DNA of 41,826 nucleotides, from positions 1 to 41,826 of the forward strand of contig DAIQMR010000022.1 of the NCBI GenBank assembly GCA_036788835.1, written 5' to 3'. The position numbers and the translations under genes are program-made. Shown piece after piece: positions 34,397-41,826 of the stretch (positions are counted from its first letter, which is position 1; every line of letters begins with the position of its first letter). This DNA comes from JALCSJ01 sp036788835. GTDB lineage: Bacteria; Bacillota; Negativicutes; Acidaminococcales; Acidaminococcaceae. A model generated the notes under the pieces. The model did no database searches. It saw only the letters and a program-made list of their open reading frames with translations, and had not been told where the DNA came from.

Positions 34397-35629
34397 TTGA
34401 ATATTAATTGGGAAAAAGTAAAAGAAAACGCTTTAAAAATTGTCAACGAAGAAGCTAAGCAATATGAAAATAACGCTCTAATCAATACACAGAAGGTGTT
34501 GAAGGCATATAAGGAACATCAGGTGTCTGACTATTACATGAAACCTACCACCGGCTATGCCTATGGCGATGTAGGCCGTGAGCAGTTGGATTTGATTTAT
34601 GCAGACATCTTCAAAACAGAGGCTGCCTTAGTACGCTCCCAATTTGTTTCCGGAACCCACGCTCTGGCTGTAGCTTTGCTAGGAGTGCTGAAACCCGGTG
34701 ATGAAATGGTGGCAGCTACCGGAACGCCTTACGATACTATGCAGACTATTATAGGCGCCACCGTAAAGACGCCAGGTTCTTTAACAGATCTGGGAATCGC
34801 TTATCACGAAGTTCCTATGGAAGGTGCTAAACCCGATTTGGAAGCTATAAAAAAAGTTGTAACAACCAAGACTAGGCTGGTACATATTCAGCGGTCCTGC
34901 GGTTACAGCAGCGTACGTGAAACCTTATCTGTGACAGCAATCGGAGAAATATGCCAGGTTGCCAAAGCTATTAATCCTAATGTGATTTGCTTCGTAGATA
35001 ATTGCTATGGTGAATTCATGGAAGACAAAGAGCCTACAGAAGTCGGTGCAGATTTAATGGCCGGGTCTCTCATTAAAAATCTCGGTGGCGGTATCGCCAC
35101 TACCGGCGGTTATATTGTAGGGAAGAGGGGACTGGTAGAGCTGGCCTCCTATCGCCTGACCGCTCCCGGACTGGGAGGAGAAATGGGTGCCACTCTAGGT
35201 GACACCGCCCGGGAATTTTATCAGGGATTGTTTCTGGCTCCTCATGTGGTTCTGCAGGCGGTAAAGACCGCAATATTTGCCGCAGCCGTATTTAAAGAAT
35301 TAGGCTTCACTGTAAAACCTTTACCGGAAGCTCATCGCAGCGACATTATTCAGGCTATAACTCTGAATACGCCGGAAAATCTCTGTGCCTTCTGTGAGGC
35401 CATTCAAGCCAATTCTCCCGTGGATGCCAATGCCAAACCTGAACCAGGTGAGTTGCCGGGCTATCAGGATAAAGTTATCATGGCAGCCGGGACTTTTGTT
35501 CAAGGAGCTTCTATCGAGCTTAGTGCTGATGCTCCTATGCGTGAACCATATAACGTTTACTTCCAAGGGGGCCTCACCTTCGAGCACGGCATCATCGCCA
35601 TCATGGCTGCTGCTAAACAAATAATGTGA
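34397..35629 (+). CDS. YnbB-like PLP-dependent enzyme (methionine gamma-lyase family)
   Basis: A 410-residue fold-type I pyridoxal-phosphate enzyme of the YnbB/aluminium-resistance group, related to methionine gamma-lyase and cystathionine enzymes. The substrate is not established for the family. Visible blocks are SQFVSGTHALAVALLG (cofactor-binding loop), GTPYDTMQTIIGA, QRSCGYSSVRET, CFVDNCYGEF (Asp that binds the pyridine nitrogen) and SLIKNLGGGIATTGGY with the Schiff-base Lys. TTG 34397 is chosen because AAGGTGG ends 8 bases before it; the GTG at 34385 overlaps that site. The hflX-ynbB pairing is also seen in Bacillus subtilis. A promoter-like TTGTCA lies at 34350 but its -10 spacing is poor. 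Confidence 0.88.
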   Translation: MNINWEKVKENALKIVNEEAKQYENNALINTQKVLKAYKEHQVSDYYMKPTTGYAYGDVGREQLDLIYADIFKTEAALVRSQFVSGTHALAVALLGVLKPGDEMVAATGTPYDTMQTIIGATVKTPGSLTDLGIAYHEVPMEGAKPDLEAIKKVVTTKTRLVHIQRSCGYSSVRETLSVTAIGEICQVAKAINPNVICFVDNCYGEFMEDKEPTEVGADLMAGSLIKNLGGGIATTGGYIVGKRGLVELASYRLTAPGLGGEMGATLGDTAREFYQGLFLAPHVVLQAVKTAIFAAAVFKELGFTVKPLPEAHRSDIIQAITLNTPENLCAFCEAIQANSPVDANAKPEPGELPGYQDKVIMAAGTFVQGASIELSADAPMREPYNVYFQGGLTFEHGIIAIMAAAKQIM

Positions 35630-36020
35630 TGTTTGTTTACCTCAATACATTAGGCAGGTTTTTTTGTCACACTTTTGCGTAAATAGAAGAAATTTCTTAA
35701 AATTTGGCAATATTTTTTAAAAAACACTGAAAAACAGCATAAATACTATCTTTTCAAGTAATGACCTCCAAATTTGCGTTTTGAGCGGTTTTTTTATAGG
35801 GGTCCTATAGTTTGTACCTGTGATTTTGACCTAAAATTTCCGAAAGGCACAAAATACCAAAAAAGAACCGGTAGCTTGAAGTAAAAATAAACGTAAACGT
35901 TCTTTTATACTTTTAGCTACCGGTTCTAATATTAAAAATTTCAACTTCAGACTCTAATAATACAATTATGTTTTCGTACTAAATGTAATAACAACACATA
36001 ACAGTAGGCTTTACAAACCA
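35630..36020. other. 391-base intergenic region between ynbB and lexA
   Basis: No gene or clear ynbB terminator was found; only a T-run at 35659-35665 after a weak 4-bp stem. It holds TTGTCACACTTTT at 35664-35676, an A+T-rich stretch (35700-35750), the 15-base palindrome TATAGGGGTCCTATA at 35796-35810, and the lexA terminator at 35858-35927. The rest, up to the lexA stop, shows nothing recognisable. Confidence 0.6.
35858..35927 (-). terminator. lexA terminator, a 64-base near-perfect palindrome
   Basis: Read on the minus strand, AGAACCGGTAGCT (13 bp) pairs with its mirror arm (35864-35876 with 35915-35927) and is followed by TTTTTT. Inside are a second nested stem (AAGTA/TACTT) and a third (AACGT/ACGTT), so nearly the whole 64 bases are self-complementary with a few mismatches. 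Confidence 0.85.
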
Positions 36021-36662
36021 TTACAGCATCCTAAACAATCCGATGACTTTGCCCATAATTTGAATATTATCCATGCCCAAAATTGGTTTATAGGCCTCAT
36101 TTTCAGGTTGCAGGCGTATTTGCTTCAATTCGCGGAAATAACGTTTGATAGTGGTTTCTTCGCCGTCTATTAGAGCCACAACAATATCACCATTATTGGC
36201 AAAATTCTGTTTGCGAACAAATACATAGTCATGTTCAAGTATACCGGCATTTTTCATGCTGTCGCCGACAACGGCCATCATGAACACGTCATCCTGGCAG
36301 CCAAGTAAGTCCAAAGGAATAGGGTAGGTCTCTTCAATATTTTCCACTGCTAAAATAGGTTGTCCCGCGTGTACAGCGCCAACCAAAGGTACAGGAACAA
36401 CGGATTTCTGCCGCCAGGCAGCATCCTCAGTAACCATAATAGCACGAGGTTTATCCTCATCACGGGTCAGAACACCCATATCTTCCAATTTATGGAGATT
36501 AGCGTGCACACTGGCACTAGAGGATAAACCAACAGCTTTGCCAATTTCACGGACAGTAGGAGGAAAACCCTTAGAATAAACAAACTCTCTAATATATTCC
36601 AATATGCGTTTTTGACGGTCGTTTAGTACAGGAGCAGAGCCATTATTCGTAGATTTTTTCAT
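36021..36662 (-). CDS. lexA: LexA repressor / SOS regulator
   Basis: Transcriptional repressor of DNA-damage genes, inactivated by RecA-stimulated self-cleavage. The 213-residue protein has an N-terminal winged helix (RQKRILEYIREFVYSKGF, TVREIGKAVGLSSSASVHANL). The cleavage site is Ala99-Gly100 (VHAG), and the catalytic dyad is Ser135 in GDSMKNAG and Lys173 in TTIKRYF. ATG 36662 is chosen because GGAGGT is 8 bases upstream; the TTG at 36668 is too close. Its promoter carries a LexA-type operator, so it is probably autoregulated. It is read opposite to the ynbB gene and lies between ynbB and the A+T-rich operon. Confidence 0.94.
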   Translation of the reverse strand: MKKSTNNGSAPVLNDRQKRILEYIREFVYSKGFPPTVREIGKAVGLSSSASVHANLHKLEDMGVLTRDEDKPRAIMVTEDAAWRQKSVVPVPLVGAVHAGQPILAVENIEETYPIPLDLLGCQDDVFMMAVVGDSMKNAGILEHDYVFVRKQNFANNGDIVVALIDGEETTIKRYFRELKQIRLQPENEAYKPILGMDNIQIMGKVIGLFRML

Positions 36663-36696
36663 AACCAAATACCTCCATAATTATATTTATGTAGTT

Positions 36697-36725
36697 AGTA
36701 TATCAAACAAACAGATGATTGTCAA
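36697..36725 (-). promoter_or_regulatory. lexA promoter
   Basis: On the minus strand TTGACA, exactly 17 bases, TATACT. The -35 overlaps a CAAAC-N4-GTTTG palindrome (36723-36736) that looks like a LexA box. Confidence 0.85.
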
Positions 36726-36736
36726 ACTTTTGTTTG
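36723..36736 (-). promoter_or_regulatory. LexA-type SOS box overlapping the -35 of lexA
   Basis: CAAACAAAAGTTTG is a perfect CAAAC/GTTTG palindrome with a 4-base spacer, close to the Gram-positive SOS box GAAC-N4-GTTC. It overlaps the first bases of the -35, where LexA would block RNA polymerase. Confidence 0.65.
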
Positions 36737-36849
36737 CATAAATAACGTCCGATAATATATATTATGTAAAATCAAAAGAAATATGGCACAATATGGACCC
36801 GGCACGGCTACTTCCTCTATGTACTTTCTAAATTATTTCTTTGAAGAAA

Positions 36850-38334
36850 TTACTTGCCAAATCTTAAGAACACATTTTTCATTTGTGCTGTTAATTCAAA
36901 CAACACTTTTTCCAATACATTTTCAGTTTCTTTACTAACCATATACGATATAGATTTATTTCCTTCTTCTCTTAATCGTTTTCTTTTGTTAGCGTTATTT
37001 TCTTCTTTTTGTTTTATGTCGTAATTATTTATTAGTTGATTACTTTTACTTTGAACACAATTTTGATATCTTCTGATATGATTTATTGACCTTTTATATG
37101 ATGCATCAGCCATTGCTGCAAGGATACGGCTATTCCAGTATAAATTGTCTAATGATATATTTGGAGTTGTACAAGACAAATATATTGGGCTTATTTCTAC
37201 ATTTGTGTATACTGGAACCATAGCATTAAAAATATTTGATGCAAAACAAACCCATTCGATGCTACAGTATTCTTCTGGTAAATATGGCCTTATTTGGGTA
37301 ATTGCCATTGATGTTGTTCTACTAACGCCTATAACTCTATAGTTGTTTTGCATATTTAAATTACCGTAGCTGTTGTATGGATCAAATGGAGTCCCTTGAA
37401 AATGCGACGATAAAATATATTTGATATCTTCTATGGTTATCTTTTTTTCCGGGACCATACTGCAAGGAAGGTTTTTAGCAGTTGGTGTATAATCTGCAGC
37501 TGGACCATCCCACTTTTTTGTATGGGGATTAAGAATTCTAAGAACAGACCAAACACGCGGTGCATTAAATACGTTGTCAAAATCTTCATGACTGCCAAAT
37601 ACTTCACGGGGATTAAATGTACTACTAATATTTATACATAAGTGATTTTGCATTATAAATTCTTTCATGTTTTTAGAACACATGTAGTTTTTCTTTTCTG
37701 TCATAGCATCTTGCAAATCGAAAGTATCTGTCCCAAACTGATTAGCAATAATCATATAAGCATCATCAGGAACGCGCCTGGCAATCCAATGATGACCTCC
37801 GATAGTATCCATCCACCAAATTTCATTTTTATCTTGAAATGCAATGCCATTCTTTTCATATGTGCCATACTTTTCTAATAACGCACCCAGTCTTTCTACT
37901 CCTTCCCTAGCACTATGTATATATGGCAATACAATATAAACAATATCCTCCTCTCCTATTCCACCTTCTTTTTCCAACGAGCATTCTGTTGCTGGATGAT
38001 ATTCTACCATTGGATCAGCCCCAAGAACTCTTGCGTTTGAATTAATTGTTTCGGTAGCGCTCATAGCAACATTTACTTCATTTACTCCACAGGCTGCCCA
38101 AATACCATTTTTAGGCACAACATTTGGAATAGCTGTTATTCTCATAGGGTTAGACGGTAATTCAATGGTAACATGTGAAATGGTAGATTTATATTTTTGA
38201 GGCTGTTCATTAGAAGAAATTACAACAAACTTTTTGATTATGAACCACTCCGGACCACAATCTTCATTTCTTGCTACTAATGTTGATCCATCATAGGAAG
38301 CTTTTTTGCCTACTAAAAGAGTTGTACACGCCAA
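36850..38334 (-). CDS. C69-family dipeptidase (Ntn hydrolase, PepD/PepDA type)
   Basis: Cysteine-nucleophile dipeptidase of peptidase family C69 (U34), 494 residues. The nucleophile is Cys3 in MACTTLLVGKKASYDGSTLV (20 shown), exposed after removal of Met and Ala. Other family blocks are RNEDCGPEW, WAACGVNEVNVAMSATETIN and DPMVEYHPATE, and MDTIGGHHWIARRVPDD and NQFGTD are in the expected order. The start is a TTG with GGGGT upstream, 13 bases after the metRS stop. The last ~60 residues are lysine/asparagine-rich. No signal peptide is seen, so it is probably cytosolic. It is last in the A+T-rich operon; a 16-base hairpin without a T-run follows its stop. It could release amino acids or a metabolite from a dipeptide or amide. 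Confidence 0.88.
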   Translation of the reverse strand: MACTTLLVGKKASYDGSTLVARNEDCGPEWFIIKKFVVISSNEQPQKYKSTISHVTIELPSNPMRITAIPNVVPKNGIWAACGVNEVNVAMSATETINSNARVLGADPMVEYHPATECSLEKEGGIGEEDIVYIVLPYIHSAREGVERLGALLEKYGTYEKNGIAFQDKNEIWWMDTIGGHHWIARRVPDDAYMIIANQFGTDTFDLQDAMTEKKNYMCSKNMKEFIMQNHLCINISSTFNPREVFGSHEDFDNVFNAPRVWSVLRILNPHTKKWDGPAADYTPTAKNLPCSMVPEKKITIEDIKYILSSHFQGTPFDPYNSYGNLNMQNNYRVIGVSRTTSMAITQIRPYLPEEYCSIEWVCFASNIFNAMVPVYTNVEISPIYLSCTTPNISLDNLYWNSRILAAMADASYKRSINHIRRYQNCVQSKSNQLINNYDIKQKEENNANKRKRLREEGNKSISYMVSKETENVLEKVLFELTAQMKNVFLRFGK

Positions 38335-38347
38335 GATTTCACCCCAT

Positions 38348-39949
38348 TTATATTCTTTTGTAAAGAAGTTCGACTTTATCCAATACTAAATCTTTTTGAG
38401 TGAAAATTTCATGCCAAGAATACTTTTCTGATATTTTTATCATTATTCTAAGTCTTTCACATCCATAAGGAAGAACCGGAGCAAATAAGTTGCTCATATT
38501 TGCCATTATATACATACAAGTTGCCGTCGTATTGTTAAAACTTTTTAATTCCCTCTCTTTAACTTGGTTCCAGGGTTTTTGTTCATCATAATATTGATTT
38601 GCAAATTGAATATAGCCAACCATCTCATCAACGGCATTATTTAAGTCTCCGTCAGCAATTTTATTTCCAATCATATTATATATATCAATGGTTTTTGAAA
38701 TTACCTCATTTGAAATTACGCCATTGGGAACGCAGCCATTGAATTTGGTCATAATGTAAGAAAGATTGCGATTAACAAAATTACCGAACCCTCCAACCAA
38801 AAATTTATTGTGCTGAGTGATAAGCTCATATTCGCTATAATTGCTATCACGCTTTTCAGGATTATTAGCTATGAAGTAATAGCGTATTGTATCCGCGTCA
38901 AACTTATTGAGCAGATTACGAATTGTAACAATGGGGCCTAAACTTTTGCTCATTTTCGTATTATTCATATTAACATATTCGCTTGAAATTATACGTTTTG
39001 GCAATTGCATTTTATTATTTGTGGCCATTAATAATGCTGGGTAAATAACGGTATGGAAAGGAATATTGTCCTTTCCGTGGACATAATAACTTATTAAATT
39101 GTCATCATCCTGCATGAATTTGTCGAAATCCCAACCAAGTTTTTCCGCGGCATGTTTTCCTGAAGTTAAGTAGCCCAAAAGGGCTTCAATCCATACATAA
39201 ATACTTTTGTCTTCATATCCTCTTATCGGAACAGGTATACCCCACTTTATGCTTCTTGTGGCATCTCTGTCTGGCAATCCTTGCTTGATATATTTCCTTG
39301 TTTCATTAACTGCATTTATCCTCCATTTAGAACAATTTTCTAAAAAATATTTATCAATCCTTTTCTGAAATTTAGATAAAGCAAAAACTAGTTCGCAATT
39401 TGGCTTTAGTATTGTTTTACTACCACAAATCAAACAATGTTTTTCTAATAATTCTTTAGGGTTAAATGTGGAAAGACAGAATTCACACTGATCCCCTTTT
39501 GTATCCCTTCCACAAATTGGGCATTCCCCACCTATTTCACGGTCAGATAAAAAACGATTACATTTTGTACAAAATACTTGTTTAGACTCATTTTTATACA
39601 AATATCCGTTATCATATATTTGTTCAAATATGTTTCTAACGCCATCTATATGCCACTTCATAAAAGTTGCACCATAATTATCATATGTAAAACCTAAATC
39701 ACAGAAGTCTTGTACATCTTGTCTATGATAATGATTTGCAATGATTGCCGGTTCCAAATTTTCCTTGCGTGCACGTTCTGTTATTGGCGTGCCATGACAA
39801 TCCGTACCGGAAACATAAAGAACATTGCTGCCTTTTTGCCTATAATAGCGGGCAATAACATCACCTGGTAGTAATGCAGCTAAGTGTCCAACGTGCATAA
39901 AGTAATTAGCATATGGCCAAGCGCCTCCAATAAAGATTCGATTTATCAT
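38348..39949 (-). CDS. metG: Methionyl-tRNA synthetase paralogue (short, MetRS2-like)
   Basis: Class I methionyl-tRNA synthetase, 533 residues. The HIGH motif is HVGH (19-22) and the KMSKS loop is at 332-336. Four CxxC knuckles (C127/130, C143/146, C155/158, C172/175) give a two-zinc connective domain. Trp253, Ala256 and Tyr260 keep the E. coli positions that line the methionine pocket and H299 matches His301. Leu13 of E. coli is Trp11 here (AWPYAN). The protein stops after the anticodon-binding helices, with no C-terminal EMAP/Trbp111 tRNA-binding domain. From memory the AWPYAN start recalls the second, inhibitor-resistant MetRS of Bacillus and pneumococci. A strong GGAGG ribosome site precedes ATG. 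It lies amid methyltransferase and peptidase genes, so it may not be the main MetRS. Confidence 0.9.
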   Translation of the reverse strand: MINRIFIGGAWPYANYFMHVGHLAALLPGDVIARYYRQKGSNVLYVSGTDCHGTPITERARKENLEPAIIANHYHRQDVQDFCDLGFTYDNYGATFMKWHIDGVRNIFEQIYDNGYLYKNESKQVFCTKCNRFLSDREIGGECPICGRDTKGDQCEFCLSTFNPKELLEKHCLICGSKTILKPNCELVFALSKFQKRIDKYFLENCSKWRINAVNETRKYIKQGLPDRDATRSIKWGIPVPIRGYEDKSIYVWIEALLGYLTSGKHAAEKLGWDFDKFMQDDDNLISYYVHGKDNIPFHTVIYPALLMATNNKMQLPKRIISSEYVNMNNTKMSKSLGPIVTIRNLLNKFDADTIRYYFIANNPEKRDSNYSEYELITQHNKFLVGGFGNFVNRNLSYIMTKFNGCVPNGVISNEVISKTIDIYNMIGNKIADGDLNNAVDEMVGYIQFANQYYDEQKPWNQVKERELKSFNNTTATCMYIMANMSNLFAPVLPYGCERLRIMIKISEKYSWHEIFTQKDLVLDKVELLYKRI

Positions 39950-39985
39950 TTTTTTGCCTCCATTTCAGCCATTATCTTTATGTTC

Positions 39986-40624
39986 TTAACTCAAATTTTT
40001 GGCGATTACAACATAGTATTCGTGTTTATGTTTTATACCATGTGAGTGAAATTCTTTAACAACCAGTTCGTTTATAATCTCTAAATCAATAAGTAGTTCA
40101 TTTATATCATTTTTGTGCAAAACAAAGTCATTATATGCGAAAATAATACTATGTTTTGAATTTCCTTTTGGAATATTGAATGTTGGTATTGATATAATTA
40201 CATATCCATTAGCAGCAACTATACGCAAAATTTCTTTGATTACAAAATTGATCTCATCATAGCTCATCCATTGCAAAACACCGTTAGTATATACTATATG
40301 AAATGAATTATTTTCAAATGGCAATCCTTTTAAAATATCTTTAGCCAGGTACGTTACATTGGGATTGATCTCTTTAGCCAAACTAATGGCTCTATGCGAA
40401 AAATCTATTCCCGTTACATGCATTCCTTTATTTTGAAAATAATTACAGTCTCTGCCATACCCACAACCAATATCTAACATAGTGATTTTGTTTTCATTCT
40501 TAAACAAGTTATTTTGTTTTAATATTTTTACTGTCTTTTTTGCAACAGAACTGGGAGACGTTCCCCATAGCAAACCATCGTTTATGTAAATGTTTTCATC
40601 CCAAAATTTAAATATCTCATTCAT
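39986..40624 (-). CDS. Class I SAM-dependent methyltransferase (MTase 1)
   Basis: A 212-residue Rossmann-fold methyltransferase. Motif I is MLDIGCGYGRD (about residues 49-59), motif II is VTGIDFSHRAISLAKE, and the LPFENNSFHIVYTNGVLQWM block follows, with VIKEILRIVAANGYVIISIPT as the later strand. The C-terminus ends in a typical YYVVIAK strand. The substrate is not indicated; the compact form suits small molecules or peptides. The ATG overlaps the end of MTase 2 by 8 bases, so it is translated by coupling. It is followed by the metRS gene 36 bases later. Confidence 0.88.
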   Translation of the reverse strand: MNEIFKFWDENIYINDGLLWGTSPSSVAKKTVKILKQNNLFKNENKITMLDIGCGYGRDCNYFQNKGMHVTGIDFSHRAISLAKEINPNVTYLAKDILKGLPFENNSFHIVYTNGVLQWMSYDEINFVIKEILRIVAANGYVIISIPTFNIPKGNSKHSIIFAYNDFVLHKNDINELLIDLEIINELVVKEFHSHGIKHKHEYYVVIAKNLS

Positions 40625-41396
40625 TTGTGTTTTCCTTTTGGCATTCTATATACCAATTTGAAGCAAATTTATTTGGAATAAAAAAGGCAATAAACGAATC
40701 TAAAGTGTCCAGAAGTTTGCTTATTAAAACTGGTGAAGAATAATACATTCTGTTATAAGGATATGAGGGTAATAAGAAAGTAATATTTTCAAACTTTTTA
40801 AGCGTTAATCCAGCCTCTCTTACCATATGTTTAAGGTCTATTTGATTAAAAGACCATAGATGTGGACTTATATTATTACATGTAAAGGGCATTTTTTTTA
40901 GCTTAGCAACGTCCGTATTTTTCAAATAGCACATATTGAATTTATGGCTCTTCTTACTAATTTCGTATGGACCATAACCATTAGATATGACAATGATAAC
41001 AATTCCAGAATCAGAAAGGTTTTCCTTCACTATTTTCTTTATTAACTTGCTGGGGTCATGTAAATGATCTATTATCTGCGTCATTAACACAATTTCAAAT
41101 TTTCCTATTACCGGCTCTTTTTCGATATCTTTTACATAAAGTTCTATGTTTTTGTGCAACATACATTTTCTAGCCATATTAATTGATTTTTCATCAACAT
41201 CTATAGCCATAATATGGCAAGAAATTTTATTGGCAAGAATGTTTGTTAATTGGCAAGTTCCACATCCAATATCTAATACTTTAATTTCTTGTGACGATTT
41301 ATGTGTTTCGACAAAAGCTTTTATTCTTTCTATTATCAAAGTGACTGTTTTTTTACCGCCAATATCATAAGTATATGTGGAATTAATTTTATCCAT
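40617..41396 (-). CDS. Class I SAM-dependent methyltransferase (MTase 2)
   Basis: A 259-residue methyltransferase. Motif I VLDIGCGTCQL lies at about residues 40-50, then IMAIDVDEKSINMARKC (motif II), then IVLMTQIIDHLHDPSKLIKKIV, typical of Ubie/Coq-like methyltransferases. The C-terminal part is unlike MTase 1 (LWSFNQIDLKHMVREAGL, NRMYYSSPV) and ends with a hydrophobic stretch near LLDTLDSFIAFFIP. The substrate is unknown. AGAAGGTGATT upstream is a good ribosome site. It lies 23 bases after the third methyltransferase gene and overlaps MTase 1 by 8 bases. Confidence 0.87.
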   Translation of the reverse strand: MDKINSTYTYDIGGKKTVTLIIERIKAFVETHKSSQEIKVLDIGCGTCQLTNILANKISCHIMAIDVDEKSINMARKCMLHKNIELYVKDIEKEPVIGKFEIVLMTQIIDHLHDPSKLIKKIVKENLSDSGIVIIVISNGYGPYEISKKSHKFNMCYLKNTDVAKLKKMPFTCNNISPHLWSFNQIDLKHMVREAGLTLKKFENITFLLPSYPYNRMYYSSPVLISKLLDTLDSFIAFFIPNKFASNWYIECQKENTNE

Positions 41397-41419
41397 TTTG
41401 AATCACCTTCTTTTGCAAA

Positions 41420-41826
41420 TTATTTCCAGATGACTTGCCATGCCAATAGCGGAACGGTCCCGCCAATATTTTTTTCCAAAGCAATGGTTTTATCAAATAA
41501 ATCTTGGCTCATTAATGTGTTTAAGTAATTGTAGCTTTGTACATATCCACTTATAAGCTGTTTCCCTACGAGAGATTTTGTTTCTAAATCGAATCGTTTA
41601 CAATCCTTTTCAAGACTATCAGGAGTAAAGGCATATATTGGATAATCAATAAATATTCTATTAGTAATTGAAAAATTTTCTATATCATTAAATGATACCT
41701 TTCCCATCAAATAATAAAAATAATGTATCATAGCTAATTTGTTATGAACGCTTATAATAACATCAGCATTTTTCTTATAAACGCGAGATAATTCAGAAAT
41801 GTCCTTTTGTGGAGTATTACAATAGC
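41420..41826 (-). CDS. C-terminal part of a third methyltransferase (runs off the right edge)
   Basis: The frame is open to the window edge on the minus strand and the first residues visible are YCNTPQKDISELSRVYKKNA. The piece reads like the C-terminal half of a class I methyltransferase: SELSRVYKKNADVIISVHNK is the LxEisRVLKxGGxlIisvpN pattern. DYPIYAFTPDSLEKDCKRFD is like the late 'speeLekLlkeaGF' helix, and VPLLAWQVIWK like the last strand. Only about 135 residues are seen, and the start and motif I lie outside. The ATG at 41731 is internal, not the start. It is first in the visible operon. Confidence 0.6.
   Translation of the reverse strand, partial: YCNTPQKDISELSRVYKKNADVIISVHNKLAMIHYFYYLMGKVSFNDIENFSITNRIFIDYPIYAFTPDSLEKDCKRFDLETKSLVGKQLISGYVQSYNYLNTLMSQDLFDKTIALEKNIGGTVPLLAWQVIWK

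Overview
The window looks like chromosomal DNA from a low-to-moderate G+C Bacillota, most likely a Negativicutes of the Acidaminococcaceae/Phascolarctobacterium type. This is inferred from gene content and gene order: a lysine-riboswitch dap operon, a TAXI-type TRAP operon, RNase J, the series ftsK-rodZ-ygiQ-rimO-cinA, and the hflX/ynbB pair. No rRNA or tRNA gene, CRISPR array or intact insertion sequence was seen. The host name is an inference, not a match.

Left part (1-7.4 kb): the end of a MATE transporter, a large hybrid sensor kinase, class II fructose-bisphosphate aldolase on the opposite strand, then a promoter with a strong palindrome driving a small exported protein, dUTPase and the dipeptidase PepV. 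From 7.4 to 11.7 kb a textbook promoter, a lysine riboswitch and a switch terminator control dapB-asd-lysC-dapA, which carry aspartate into the diaminopimelate/lysine pathway. From 11.8 to 16.8 kb lie a PHP-domain phosphoesterase, an unusual P-loop ATPase fused to an Asp23/Gls24 domain, larC (nickel-pincer cofactor) with a histidine-rich insert, RNase HIII and a flippase-like membrane protein.

Middle part (16.9-35.6 kb): a three-gene TAXI-TRAP importer, then RNase J, FtsK, RodZ, YgiQ, RimO, CinA, a DEAD-box helicase, HflX and a PLP-dependent YnbB-like lyase. These are mostly housekeeping genes read in one direction. The HflX here has an N-terminal segment with a complete JAMM-type metal-binding motif, which is unusual.

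Right part (35.6-41.8 kb): lexA with its own SOS-type operator and terminator, then a clearly more A+T-rich, minus-strand, tightly packed operon that runs off the right edge. It holds three SAM methyltransferase genes (the first one cut by the window), a second, short methionyl-tRNA synthetase without a C-terminal tRNA-binding domain, and a C69-family (Ntn-hydrolase) dipeptidase. This looks like acquired DNA and is the best candidate for an undescribed system. It could be a small biosynthetic or self-resistance cluster built around methionine or a methionine analogue, but that function is inference.
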